Source: Candidatus Methanohalarchaeum thermophilum
GTDB lineage: Archaea > Halobacteriota > Methanonatronarchaeia > Methanonatronarchaeales > Methanonatronarchaeaceae
Assembly: GCA_001914405.1 (NCBI GenBank)
Contig: MSDW01000001.1
Span: forward strand, 1 to 64,000
Direction of reading: 5' to 3'
DNA length: 64,000 nt
Part shown: positions 8,583-17,474 of the stretch, piece by piece
Layout: every line of letters begins with the position of its first letter
Numbering within the stretch: the stretch's first letter is position 1
Made by a program: the position numbers and the translations under genes
The notes under the pieces: generated by a model
What the model was told of the DNA's origin: nothing
The model's input: only the letters and a program-made list of their open reading frames with translations
Database searches by the model: none

Positions 8583-9245
8583 ATGGCCGACAACAAAAAA
8601 GAATTAATAAAAAACTTAAAAAACGCAATATCAGAAAACAGACCAGACGAAATCGTTGAAGTCACAGAAGAATACATAGAAAACGGATACGACTCTAAAG
8701 ACGCTATATCAAAAGGAATAACCCCAGGAATGCGCGAAATCGGAGAAAAATTCGATAAAGGAGACATATTCTTACCTCAAGTCATGACCCTAGGAGACGC
8801 AGTCTCAGAATCCTCCGAAAAACTACTAAGCACACTATCAGAAGACTCAGAAGAAACCAAAGAAGACAAAATAGTAATTGGAACAATAGAAGGCGATATC
8901 CACGATATAGGCAAAGGAATAGTTCAAATGATGCTAAAAGTAGAAGGATTCGACCTAGTGGACCTAGGAAGAGATGTCCCACTAGATGACTTCATAGAAG
9001 CAGCAAAAGAACACGAACCAGACATCATGGGTAGTTCAGCTCTAATGACAACTACAAGATCAGGCATGGAAGAACTAGAAGATATGCTAGAAGAAGAAGG
9101 CCTAAGAAGCGAAATAAAAACAATGATAGGAGGAGCCCCAATTACAGAACACTACGCTGAACAAATAGGCGCAGACGCATACGGAGAAGATGCAATGGAC
9201 GCCGTAGAAAAAGCAAAAAATTTAGTAAATAAAAATGAGGGATAA
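8583..9245 (+). CDS. mtbC: Dimethylamine corrinoid protein MtbC
   Basis: The 220-residue corrinoid protein has an N-terminal helical cap (about 1-90) and a C-terminal B12-binding domain, with GDIHDIGKG near residue 105 (His is the lower cobalt ligand), SSALMTTTRSG near 150 and GGAPIT near 180. It is named MtbC because mtbB begins three bases after its stop. It receives the methyl group of dimethylamine from MtbB. Codons are strongly A-ending, typical of the highly expressed methylamine genes in this window. Confidence 0.93.
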   Translation: MADNKKELIKNLKNAISENRPDEIVEVTEEYIENGYDSKDAISKGITPGMREIGEKFDKGDIFLPQVMTLGDAVSESSEKLLSTLSEDSEETKEDKIVIGTIEGDIHDIGKGIVQMMLKVEGFDLVDLGRDVPLDDFIEAAKEHEPDIMGSSALMTTTRSGMEELEDMLEEEGLRSEIKTMIGGAPITEHYAEQIGADAYGEDAMDAVEKAKNLVNKNEG

Positions 9246-9248
9246 AAA

Positions 9249-10658
9249 ATGACAGAAAAATATACAACACGAAAAGGAGACGGCAGAAAAATAGAACTAA
9301 CCAAATCAGAGATAAGAGAAGACATAGAGGAAGGATCAGCCGATGCAGCAAACAAAGGAGGAATAAACGAACTAAAAGAAGACGAAAAAGATAAAATAGT
9401 TTCACTCATCACCGACCCAAGTAAAGTAGTCTCAGTCGAAAAAGGAAACGAAGTACCATTCACCCACGACATAGGCACCCTACGATTAATGGGTGACCAA
9501 GGAAACAGCGGAGTAGGAATACCAATGTCAAGAGAACAAGGAGTAAAAACACACGAAAGAGCATTCGCAGTAGACACAATGGAATTAGGCCACATAGACT
9601 ACAGTTTCAAACCCGCAAAACCAATTATAGCACAAGAACAACAAACCCTAGAAGACATACTACTATCAACAATAGTACCAATATGGTATGGCGCAATGCC
9701 AAACCTAGGACTATATTACGCACCAGACGGCCAATTCAAAAACCCAAACGAATTAATGCCAGAAGGAAAAATCAAAGAAGCTAAAGAAGCACAAGAAAAA
9801 GCAATAGAACAAGCCAAAGAAGATATGAGCTACATAGCCGAAAACTTAAGAAAAGTAGGACTAGACGGGCTAAACATAGACACAACAGCAGCAGCAGGAG
9901 ACCCAGACTTCAAAGCAGTACTCGAAGTAACAGAAGAACTAAAATCAAACCCAGAAACCGAAGACCTAGCAATAGAAATCGGAATGGCAGCAGAACACGT
10001 ACTAGGAATGCACGGCGACCTAGAATACAACGGAAAACAACTAGCGGGAATATTCCCACACGAACAAGTAGAAATAGTCGAAGAAGCAGGCGGAGACCTA
10101 TTCGGGCCAGTATGCAACACCAAAACAGGAAAATCACTTCCATGGAACCTAGCAAGAGCAGTTACATTCGTAAAGGAAACCAGCAAAGTATCAGACATAC
10201 CTATACATGTAAACATGGGAATGGGCGTATGCGGAGTCCCAATGTTCGAGACACCTCCTGTAGACGCAGTAACCAGAGCATCTTCCGCAATGGTCGAAGT
10301 AGGAAATGTAGACGGCATATAGGTAGGAGTTGGTGACCCAGTGGGAATGAACATAGCCCACTACGCAGCCTCAGGCCTAGGAGGAATCAGAACAGCCGGA
10401 GACCTAGTCGCCAGATGCCAAATGAGAGAAAACATGAAAATAGACGAAGCAAAAAACTACGTAGCCAAAAAACTCGATGTAGACACACAAGACCTCTCAA
10501 ACGTAAATGTAATGAGAGACCTCAGAGAAGAACTAGACATAGGAGTCATAACCTCACTACCCGGAGCAGCAAAAGGAGTAGAAGCAAAATCAAAAATAGC
10601 AGATGTCCTCGACATAGAAATACCATCCGTAAACAGACTCAAAAACAAAATAGAATAA
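9249..10658 (+). CDS. mtbB: Dimethylamine methyltransferase MtbB, pyrrolysine-containing (UAG read through)
   Basis: This enzyme transfers one methyl group of dimethylamine to MtbC. A single in-frame TAG at 10320-10322 is codon 358; the flanks are GNVDGI before and [13 protein letters not shown] after, matching the pyrrolysine site of MtbB (356 in Methanosarcina). With read-through the protein is 469 residues and ends in TAA. Conserved stretches include [39 protein letters not shown] and FGPVCNT. A GAGGGAT ribosome site within the end of mtbC precedes the ATG. A second ATG at 10346, after the TAG, is not a separate gene start. Confidence 0.96.
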
Positions 10659-11024
10659 AAAAACACAAAAACCCCCTCTTTTTTCTATTTTACATCAAAA
10701 CCACCAAAATAAATCAAAAAACATTTAGAAAACAAAAAAACCATTTAAAATAAATTTATTACAATAAAACCGTTTTACCAAAACAAAAAAAACTTATCTA
10801 ATTTATTTCTAATTAATTAAAGTTTCAAAAACCCTAAAACGATAAAAACACTTAATGAACTTTTAATATAGAAAAATCTATTTGATCTCTATATCAATTA
10901 GATCTAAAATGAAAATAGATAGTTTTTTTGTTTTCAGGGGTATAAGGTAAAGTTTTTTTATTTGAAGAGAGATTTCTGGGTTTTTTAAGAAATAAAAAAA
11001 TAAAATAGTGTGGTTTTGGTTTTT
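10659..11024. other. Convergent intergenic region between mtbB and mttB
   Basis: This 366-nt A/T-rich spacer lies between two genes ending toward each other. Oligo-T and oligo-A tracts at 10676-10690 and around 10945-11000 could end transcription in both directions, as archaeal terminators are mostly T-runs. No ORF, tRNA or repeat copy was recognised. Confidence 0.35.
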
Positions 11025-12515
11025 TTATATTTGTACTTTTACTTCTTCGTTTTTGTCTGCTTTTTTGACGATATCTTCCATGTCTGATAGGAGGTCACTG
11101 TCTATTTTCTTGACTTCGTGTTCTGATAGTACTTTGTTTACAAAGTCGTGTGCTCTTTCTGTCATGTTTTGGCTACCTTTGCTTTCCCAGTCTCCTCTCA
11201 TGTTTCTATCTATTAACTCATGTTCTGAATGCATGTCCATGTTGCTTATTGTGCTGTCGTGTTCTAGGAAGTTACCGTATTTTACATCTCTGACTGAATC
11301 TAGTGATATTGTTTCGTCTGATACTGGTATTCCGCCTCCGGCTACTTTTTCTACCATTTTTATTACTGCGTCGTCGATTGCTAGTTGTTCTAGTGCGCAT
11401 GTGTTACCTAGTTCTAGCATTCCTGCTCCGTATAGTGTGTTTGCTCCTCCTAGTTGTGGCAGTAATGTTGTGATTGTTTTTTCGTGAGCCGCCTGAGCAT
11501 CAGGCAGCTTAGAATCAGCCTATATGCCGGCTACAAAGGTTGGTAGGTCGTAGTATTGTCCGAGTTTTGCGACTGAGGCGCTTATCATTCCTAGTTCAGG
11601 AGCTCCTACTGGTGCTGTTCCTTTTTTGACATCGAACATTGTTGTTGAGCTTCCGTACCAGACTGGTGCTCCAGGTTTGAAGATCTGTGAAAGAACTATT
11701 CCTGCTAGTACTTCTGCGTTGTGTGTTACTAATGTGCTTGCTAGGTTCATGTTTCCTGATGCTCCTGCCATTGCCATGCTTAGTACATTTACTGGGATTC
11801 CTAGTTTTGCTCCTTTTTCGATTACTTTAAGACCGTTTTCTCCTAGTTGTAGTGGACTTGTTGGGCATAGTAGCATAGAGAATATTGGTCTTTCTCTTGC
11901 CATTTCTTCGTCTCCACCGTAGTATGCTTTAACCATTTCCCAGTAGTATTCTACATTTTCAGCTACTGGATCTATGTGGTGGAAGTGTTTTGATGTGTTT
12001 TTTATTGATGTTAGAAATTCATGTACATCTATTTCTGCGTCTGATGGTAGGTCTCTTGCGGCTACGGTTAGAGAGTAGTAGTCTATGCTGTCTAGGTAGT
12101 CAGCTAGTTTTGCTTGGTCTTCTATGTCTTTTTGTTTTGAGTCTCTTATATTGAAGTTACCGTTGTCGTCTATTTCTAGGGTTGATACTCCAGTTCCAAA
12201 GGTGGTGCAGTTTACATCTGGACCAGCTTCTTGCATTACATCTTTGTCTTCGTCTCTTGCTGGTAAGTTAAAGCTGCTAGGAGCTTTACTTAGGGCGTCA
12301 TTAACCAAGTGTTCTGGTATTTTTACAATTTTGCCATCTACTTCGCATCCTGCTTCTCTGAATACATTTCTTGCTCTTTCTGTTTCCACTCTGATCCCTG
12401 GATCTCTTAGTACTTTCATGGTTGAGCGATGGATTTTATCTAATTCATCGTCTGTGAATAATTCTAGCTTTGATCCTTTTTGACTGTTTATTCCAGCCCA
12501 TGTTCTATCTTTCAA
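11025..12515 (-). CDS. mttB: Trimethylamine methyltransferase MttB, pyrrolysine-containing (UAG read through)
   Basis: This enzyme moves a methyl group from trimethylamine to MttC. An in-frame TAG at 11520-11522 is codon 332; the flanks are LPTFVAGI before and [15 protein letters not shown] after, matching the pyrrolysine site of MttB (334 in Methanosarcina). With read-through the product is 496 residues. Family segments include [11 protein letters not shown] near the N-terminus, [20 protein letters not shown] and [10 protein letters not shown]. The start is TTG, with AGGTGAT upstream. Unlike mtmBC and mtbCB, its corrinoid protein is not adjacent: mttC lies about 2.2 kb away on the other strand, beyond pylTSB. 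Confidence 0.96.
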
Positions 12516-12629
12516 AATATCACCTATATTAGAATATTGTTATTATTATAATAAAAAACTATCATGCTGATAAAGGTTTTGGAATTAATACAAACAAAAA
12601 AGTAAAAAAAAGAAAAGTCAAACTTAAGC

Positions 12630-13676
12630 TTAAAATCCATTGATGTAGTCAACAAGTTCTTGAGTTCTTGCAGCCCTAAACCCATTTTCTTCCAAATAAC
12701 TCTTAACCTGAGAAGGAGACCTCTCACCATCCTCTATACCATACTCATGGTTTGCAACTCCCGACAAACTAAAATCAGGAGGTATAATAGAAGTAACCAC
12801 ATTAGCTCCTGCTCGAATTTTTTCTGATATCCCATCCAAGCCTCTAATATCCAAAGAAGCAGGAACCAATTTCCTCGGATTAGTTAATCTCAACAAAGCA
12901 ATAATTAATTTTGGATCCCTCTTCTTAACTTCCGGAAGAGGAACTCCATCATGTCTCACATACTCCATACACCTAACTTGAGCCACATCTTCCTGCGACA
13001 TCTGATATATGGTTCTGGCCAGTGAATCTGTATCTTCACCCAAATTGTATAGTAATCCATCCTCCGCCAACAATCCAGCTTCTCTCGCTTCTTTTCTCAC
13101 TCTTTTTCTAGCTTTAAATGATTGATTAGGTCGTAACTCTTTATATAAGTTTAAGTCATGGGTTTCTTGATAGATAGCGTACCAATCAGCGCCTTTTTCG
13201 TGTATTTTCTGTATTTGATCCTTATTTTTAACTCCTGGACTAACCATTATTGGTCTATTTAATGTTGAAAGTTCTTCGATTATATTTAGTAGTTCTCCAA
13301 AGTTTTTTTCATAGTATGGATCCTGTCCAGATGTTATATCTATTAAATTGACTCCTTCTTCGATTAGAGACTTTGAGATCTCGAATATCTCTTTCTTGTC
13401 CTTACGATATCTATTAGGTAGTTCATTAGTTTTTCTGTAGTAACAGAAGTTACAGTTATTTCTACATACAGTAGAGAAGTAGACAAACCCGTAAAGAAAG
13501 ACTTTATTTGAAAAAAACTTTTCCCTTACCTTAGATGCTGTTTCTAAGATCTTTTTCTTTTCCTCGTCTTCTTGGATGCTTAAAAGCCTTTTAATGTCTT
13601 CTTTATCAAAAGATTGGTTCTGCACATTTTTCAATGCTTCTTCAAAATCTCTATTCAAGTATTTAGTTGATTTCAA
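12630..13676 (-). CDS. pylB: Methylornithine synthase PylB (radical SAM)
   Basis: PylB converts lysine to (3R)-3-methyl-D-ornithine, the first step of pyrrolysine synthesis. The 348-residue product has the radical-SAM cluster motif CRNNCNFC (CxxxCxxC, about residues 71-78) followed by YYRKTN, then a TIM-barrel with GVNLIDITSGQDP, the IYQETHD segment and a C-terminal region ending in AARTQELVDYINGF. Its ATG overlaps the last 14 nt of pylS, indicating translational coupling. It belongs to the pylT-pylS-pylB unit. Confidence 0.93.
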   Translation of the reverse strand: MKSTKYLNRDFEEALKNVQNQSFDKEDIKRLLSIQEDEEKKKILETASKVREKFFSNKVFLYGFVYFSTVCRNNCNFCYYRKTNELPNRYRKDKKEIFEISKSLIEEGVNLIDITSGQDPYYEKNFGELLNIIEELSTLNRPIMVSPGVKNKDQIQKIHEKGADWYAIYQETHDLNLYKELRPNQSFKARKRVRKEAREAGLLAEDGLLYNLGEDTDSLARTIYQMSQEDVAQVRCMEYVRHDGVPLPEVKKRDPKLIIALLRLTNPRKLVPASLDIRGLDGISEKIRAGANVVTSIIPPDFSLSGVANHEYGIEDGERSPSQVKSYLEENGFRAARTQELVDYINGF

Positions 13677-14484
13677 GTCTTATACCATCCTGGTAGCTAA
13701 GGGATCTAGCGTAGGATTTTATTGAATTTCCCTCGTTTTTTGTTTGTATTAGTCTTTCTACCCCGATCCCTATTCCTATCCAGGGTTTATTTATAGAGAA
13801 ATTCGCATCAAGGGGATGTGGTCCTATTACGCTTGAGGCTATTTCTAGGCCATTAACCTCTATATCCAGAGTTTTTCCATATACAGTAGATTTTTCTTCT
13901 TCTATTTTGTAATCTACTAAGTTTCCAATTATTTCATCGATCATTTCTCTGGTTCTTTTCTCTTTATCTTTTATTTCACCCACTTCTACTGCGTTGAGCA
14001 TCTTAAATTCTCGAACATGGTTTTTTCCTTGTTCCTTCCTGAAACATGTCCCTAATTCAAATAATTTAACGACATCTTTTTTACTTATTCTAAGAAAGTG
14101 TTTCATCTGCCTATATAAGTTAGGAGCTAGCATTGGTCTTAAACACTTATTTCCTTCATCTAACTTATATATTTGATTGTATATGTTGCTTTCTTCTGAT
14201 ATATTCATTTTATTTTTTAGTACGGACATAGAGATTATGTGAGGAGTTTGAACCTCGGTGAAATCGCTTTCATATAGATTTTTTCTTAGTTTCTGTTCGG
14301 TTTTTTTCCAATCGGGTTCGTTTATTCGTTGGAGTTTCTTAAATTTGTTTCTATTCTTTTTCTGTAGTTCAGTCTCTTTTCTTTCGAAGAATTCGTCTCT
14401 TTCTTCTTGATCTTCAAAAGTGGGTGCTTCTCCTTGGTAACCTAGTTCCCTTAGCCTCTGTGATTGTGATCTCGTTAATTCCAT
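13663..14484 (-). CDS. pylS: Pyrrolysyl-tRNA synthetase PylS without PylSn domain (short motif 2 loop)
   Basis: This class II synthetase charges tRNA-Pyl. The 273-residue protein is only the catalytic domain, so it is the PylSn-lacking class. The pocket residues I can align with the Methanosarcina enzyme are L123, Y124, N164, V166 (Cys in M. mazei), Y202 and W235. Motif 2 reads CFRKEQGKNHVREF, at least one residue shorter than the M. mazei loop CYRKESDGKEHLEEF. Motif 3 is GIGIGVERLIQ. The frame continues upstream through the tRNA gene, but the ATG at 14484 right after the tRNA fits the family start. A short loop together with A73 in the adjacent tRNA suggests the orthogonal second PylRS type. 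Confidence 0.93.
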   Translation of the reverse strand: MELTRSQSQRLRELGYQGEAPTFEDQEERDEFFERKETELQKKNRNKFKKLQRINEPDWKKTEQKLRKNLYESDFTEVQTPHIISMSVLKNKMNISEESNIYNQIYKLDEGNKCLRPMLAPNLYRQMKHFLRISKKDVVKLFELGTCFRKEQGKNHVREFKMLNAVEVGEIKDKEKRTREMIDEIIGNLVDYKIEEEKSTVYGKTLDIEVNGLEIASSVIGPHPLDANFSINKPWIGIGIGVERLIQTKNEGNSIKSYARSLSYQDGIRLEIN

Positions 14485-14490
14485 AGTCAG

Positions 14491-14576
14491 TGGGGAGCCC
14501 GGGAGTTGAACCCGGCAACCGAGGGTTTCTCCTTTTAGGGTAACTAGAGCCCCCTTGGCCACCCGACCAGCCCCCC
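14491..14576 (-). tRNA. pylT: tRNA-Pyl (anticodon CUA), A73, with a predicted 17-nt intron
   Basis: The acceptor stem GGGGGGC pairs with GCTCCCC (seven pairs, one G-U), followed by discriminator A at 14491. U8 is a single base and the D stem GGTC/GGCC has a four-base loop, both tRNA-Pyl traits. The T arm is CCGGG-TTCAACT-CCCGG. Removing 14527-14543 gives anticodon stem GGGGG/CCCTC, loop CTCTAGA with CUA at 14547-14545, and a 69-nt mature tRNA, the Methanosarcina length. Without the intron the anticodon stem has a mismatch and the variable region is 21 nt. It ends six bases before the pylS ATG on the same strand, so pylT-pylS-pylB are likely co-transcribed. CCA is not encoded. Confidence 0.88.
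14527..14543 (-). other. Predicted archaeal-type intron in tRNA-Pyl (between positions 37 and 38)
   Basis: The fold expected by the archaeal splicing endonuclease can be drawn. The exon bases CUCU pair with GGAG near the intron 3' end (four pairs, one U-G). They are flanked by the three-base bulges AGU and AAA on opposite strands and supported by the GGGGG/CCCUC anticodon stem. Cutting two bases into each bulge removes 17 nt and places the junction at the canonical 37/38 site. The outer intron helix is missing or very short (a ten-base loop), so this is a relaxed bulge-helix-bulge. Confidence 0.7.
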
Positions 14577-14702
14577 ATCTATTAACCAGACTTAACTTAA
14601 CCACACTTAACTTTTTTGTACTCACCCCTAATAAATTATTAGTATAATATTAATTTTTAAATAATAATCTAATAATATAATATATGTTCGAAGGTAGATA
14701 AA
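14577..14702. promoter_or_regulatory. Divergent promoter region of pylTSB and mttC
   Basis: This 126-nt A/T-rich gap lies between pylT (minus) and mttC (plus). On the plus strand an AATATAATATATG stretch at about 14672-14684 is a good TATA element for mttC, with GAAGGTAG as ribosome site. On the minus strand ATTATACTAATAAT-like sequence near 14633-14650 may serve pylT. Sharing one small region suggests joint control of trimethylamine use and pyrrolysine charging. Confidence 0.45.
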
Positions 14703-15341
14703 ATGAGTTTAATAGAAGAAGCTAAAAAAGCGGTTCTAGAATACGATGAAGAAAAAGCAAAAGAAATATCAAACAAAGTAGTCGAAGACGGTACAGATCC
14801 AGTTAAAGTAATCCAAGAAGGATACACAAAAGGAATCCAGATAATAGGAGAAAAATTCGATAACGAAGAAATATACCTACCCCAAGTAATGCAAGCAGCC
14901 AACACAATGCAAGCCGGAGTAGAAATACTAAAACCACACCTAGAAGACAACACATCCGACGAAAAACAAACAACGGTCGCACTAGCAACAGTAGAAGGCG
15001 ACATCCACGAAATCGGCAAAAACATCGTAAAAACAATGCTAAACGTTGAAGGATTCAATATAATCGACCTAGGAAAAGACGTACCACTAGACGAAATAGT
15101 AGAAACAGTAGAAAAAGATGACCCAGATGTAGTAGGAACCTCAGCACTCATGACAAGCACAATCGGAAAACAAGAAGAACTAGAAGAACAACTAAAAGAA
15201 AAAGACCTCCGAGAAGACGTAAAAACATTAGTAGGAGGAGCACCAGTAACAGAAGACTGGGCAAAAGAAATCGGCGCAGACGCATGGGCCGAAAACGCAC
15301 AAAGCGCACCCGAAGTAATAAACGAAATAACAGAAGAATAA
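14703..15341 (+). CDS. mttC: Trimethylamine corrinoid protein MttC
   Basis: The 212-residue corrinoid methyl carrier has a helical cap (about 1-85) and a B12-binding domain with GDIHEIGKN near residue 100, TSALMTSTIGKQ near 148 and GGAPVTEDW near 178. By elimination (mtmC and mtbC sit with their methyltransferases) it is the partner of MttB, which is the nearest methyltransferase. It is divergent from pylTSB and followed 51 nt later by a MarR-like regulator gene, probably in the same transcript. Confidence 0.88.
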   Translation: MSLIEEAKKAVLEYDEEKAKEISNKVVEDGTDPVKVIQEGYTKGIQIIGEKFDNEEIYLPQVMQAANTMQAGVEILKPHLEDNTSDEKQTTVALATVEGDIHEIGKNIVKTMLNVEGFNIIDLGKDVPLDEIVETVEKDDPDVVGTSALMTSTIGKQEELEEQLKEKDLREDVKTLVGGAPVTEDWAKEIGADAWAENAQSAPEVINEITEE

Positions 15342-15392
15342 AACCAAAAACCCTCTTTTATTTTTTTATTTTTCAAACCAAAAGGTGAAAAA

Positions 15393-15716
15393 ATGTCCAA
15401 ATTCTATCTAAAAAACTACGGATCCTTCACAAAAGGAGAATACAGAATCCTCCAATCACTAGAAAACGGAGAAGAAAAAAGATTCAGCGAACTAGTAGAA
15501 TCAACCGGACTATCCAAACCCGTAGTCTCAAAATCAGCTAGCGAACTAATCGAAGAAAACCTAATCAAAAAATACCCAAGCAAAAAAGACCAAAGAGTAA
15601 GAATATACAGCATGACAGAAAAAGGAATAAAAGAATACCAAAAAGCAAGAAAAAGAGTAATAAAAGACCTAAAAGAAGTAAAAAGAAGAGTAGAAAAAAA
15701 CATACAAAAAGCCTAG
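15393..15716 (+). CDS. MarR-like winged-helix regulator downstream of mttC
   Basis: The 107-residue product has a winged helix (FTKGEYRILQSLE, FSELVESTGLSKPVVSKSASEL as recognition helix, wing YPSKKDQRVRIYSMTEKG) and a basic C-terminal helix. It resembles the regulator at 45158. It has an AAAGGTGAAA ribosome site. Its stop is TAG at 15714-15716; reading on as pyrrolysine would reach another TAG nine codons later and then a low-complexity tail. The extension looks non-coding, so I treat TAG as the stop. It may respond to methylamine metabolism, given the position. Confidence 0.82.
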   Translation: MSKFYLKNYGSFTKGEYRILQSLENGEEKRFSELVESTGLSKPVVSKSASELIEENLIKKYPSKKDQRVRIYSMTEKGIKEYQKARKRVIKDLKEVKRRVEKNIQKA

Positions 15717-15865
15717 CCAAAAGCACAAACAAGCCAACAATAGCAACCTAAACACCAAAAAACACCAACCAAAACTAAAAACACAAAAACAAACACAAAC
15801 ACAAACCACCCAACACAGACAAAAAAATAACCTAAACAGTATAACAAGCCAAGATCCTTTATTTT

Positions 15866-15982
15866 TTATCTTAATGGCTGAGAAGACTCCCTCCAAAGTC
15901 TTTGATTTTACATCTTTACAGGTAACTTCCTCCGATACCTAATCAGAGATTAGAAAGAAGTCTTCCCAAAAACTAAGATAAA
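15866..15982. repeat. Two IS605-type end palindromes, head to head
   Basis: 15866-15909 begins TTATCTTAATGGCTGAGAAG, and 15921-15982 is the same family on the other strand, ending CTTCCCAAAAACTAAGATAA. Both match the left end of the tnpB element (23059-23123) and the three non-coding elements in this window. Confidence 0.7.
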
Positions 15983-16009
15983 TTCAAAAACCCCTAATTT
16001 TCTTTACTA

Positions 16010-16074
16010 GCGTGACCTCCTCACCTACCTAAATCAGAGAGTTAGGAAGAAGTTTTCTCAACCATTGGGATAAA
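16010..16074 (-). repeat. IS605-type end palindrome
   Basis: The sequence GCGTGACCTCCTCACCTACC, then an inner CTAAATCAGAGAGTTAG palindrome, then TTTTCTCAACCATTGGGATAAA matches the left-end consensus of the tnpB element family. It is a stand-alone copy without coding sequence. Confidence 0.7.
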
Positions 16075-16700
16075 GTAATTTTTAGTAGAATAAGCCAATC
16101 AAGTCAACTAGATCCTCAAGTTGTGCATCCCATGATGAAAGAAGAAAATATTTTTGATTATTTTCCAATTAGAGGTATAATAGAAGCCCTCTCAGTTTGG
16201 GGAGAAGTATTAAGTGGAAACGCTTTAAGTGAAATTGACAAGGAAGTTAAAGAAAAAAATTATTAAACCAATTGCTAAACAAGTAGATCCTTCTTATTTG
16301 ACACTTCACTAGGAAAACTCTAATTTAGCTAAACTATATGAGGAAAAAAAGATTTTAAGTAAAAATGAGATCAAAGAAAAAATCAAAGCGCTGCTTAGCT
16401 TATTTAATAGATTACTCTGTTCATCTATATAGTGCTGACATCCAGAAAATCGAGGAAAAACCTCCTTTAAATGAATTTATCGATGTTAAAGCCATAAAAA
16501 ACCAATAATGGAGAAAAAATCGAAAAATTAATAATTAAAATGGCCATTACATTTCCGTTATTTGAGGCTAAATATAAAAAGAAGATAGGAGCATTAAATA
16601 GACTGTTGTATAATCACTCCCACAGAAAAAAAGCAAAAAGACTTTAATGATATTAAAGAAGAAAAAACCTAGTGATTACTTTGTTCTTGAAATAGGCCAC
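16075..16700 (+). pseudogene. Unrecognised gene remnant
   Basis: A frame beginning near 16080 reads as plausible protein for about 55 codons (ENIFDYFPIRGIIEALSVWGEV and following), then breaks at 16262-16265. Further short protein-like pieces occur in shifted frames to about 16690. The base composition is coding-like but stops and shifts are frequent. I cannot name the parent gene. It could be an old transposase or part of the element bounded by the tRNA-like fragment at 16929. Confidence 0.4.
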
Positions 16701-16928
16701 CACTTTCATAACTAACTAAAGTCTATTTTGTCTCCTTGATCCCAGCATAGGCCTTTAACCAAGTCCTTGGGTAAGATTATTTGATATTATTTTCCCTTTT
16801 TTGCTGTAGTTTTCGGGAATCCAAAAACATCAAAACTTAAATCTATATAGTTTTTGATATAAAATAAGTATGTTTTTTTTGGCATTTAAGCAACTTAAAG
16901 CCTATTAGTCTCTGAAAAATCTTTATAT

Positions 16929-16945
16929 ATGCCCCGACCAGGATT
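16929..16945. repeat. tRNA-Arg 3'-end-like fragment (candidate attachment site)
   Basis: The sequence ATGCCCCGACC, then one mismatch, then GGATT equals the plus-strand view of the last bases of tRNA-Arg at 18381-18397. Beyond that the match ends. Duplicated tRNA 3' ends mark integration of mobile elements; the DNA between (16946-18380) holds the MntA-HepT module. Confidence 0.5.
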
Positions 16946-17175
16946 AGGAAACTAGATTTACCCGTAAATTGTTAAAACGATTTTTAATACTAACTTCAAA
17001 GCAATTATTTTTAACTCAAAAGTAGATCATAAACCTCTTAGGACCTACTTAAGAGCTAAAAACTTGTTTTTTCTTCTAAATTACCTTATCTATCAAGATA
17101 AGGGTGAAATTAATTTTTTCTATTAAATTTTAATTTTTTCTATTAAATTAATTAGGTAATAGATCAAATACCTTT

Positions 17176-17466
17176 TTGCTAATCATGATCTTAGATTCTG
17201 ATGCAAAAAAAGAGATAAGAGATAAATTAATGAATAAAGGAGCAAGCTATGTAGCTATTTTTGGCTCCCACATAAAGGGAAATGAAACTTCAAGTAGTGA
17301 TGTAGATGTTTTGGTTGAATTTTCCGAACCCAAAACCCTAATAGATGTTGTTAGAATTGAACGAGAATTATCTGATTTAATTGGTAAAGATGTTGATTTA
17401 GTCACCAAAAAATCTTTGAGTCCATTAATAAGTAAAAATTTAGAGAAAGAGGCTTTGATGAGTTGA
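17176..17466 (+). CDS. mntA: MntA-type nucleotidyltransferase antitoxin
   Basis: The 96-residue minimal nucleotidyltransferase has the family motif GSxxxGxxxxxSDxDxxV (FGSHIKGNETSSSDVDVLVEF, about residues 26-46). In MntA-HepT systems this protein adds AMP to a tyrosine of the HEPN toxin and silences it. The start used is TTG; an ATG at 17185 (MILDSD) is more likely the true start. It is followed by an ATG that would begin hepT, but a transposon-like element intervenes. Confidence 0.8.
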   Translation: MLIMILDSDAKKEIRDKLMNKGASYVAIFGSHIKGNETSSSDVDVLVEFSEPKTLIDVVRIERELSDLIGKDVDLVTKKSLSPLISKNLEKEALMS

Positions 17467-17474
17467 ATGAAAGA

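Larger units (their letters stand above)
15717..17175. other. Decayed intergenic region with repeat copies
   Basis: This 1.46-kb stretch has no intact gene. It holds an A/C low-complexity stretch (15717-15830), several IS605-type palindromic end repeats (15866-15982 and 16010-16074), a pseudogene-like stretch at about 16075-16700, a 3'-tRNA-like fragment at 16929 and oligo-T/A tracts (TTTTTTCTATTAAAT occurs twice in tandem at about 17114-17150). Confidence 0.6.

Noticed and set aside
10341-10658. Separate small gene after mtbB
   Set aside because: It is the C-terminal part of MtbB downstream of the Pyl codon, in the same frame with conserved family sequence.
11025-11420. Separate 131-codon gene near mttB
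   Set aside because: It is the C-terminal part of MttB after the Pyl codon, in frame and conserved.
14491-14576. Reading the tRNA as an intron-less tRNA-Leu/Ser-like molecule with a long variable arm
   Set aside because: The D arm lacks A14 and the separated GG of Leu/Ser tRNAs, the anticodon is CUA, and the anticodon stem is mismatched unless 17 nt are removed.
15714-15743. Pyrrolysine read-through extension of the MarR-like protein at 15393
   Set aside because: The frame meets another TAG nine codons on and the downstream sequence is low-complexity A/C DNA without protein character.
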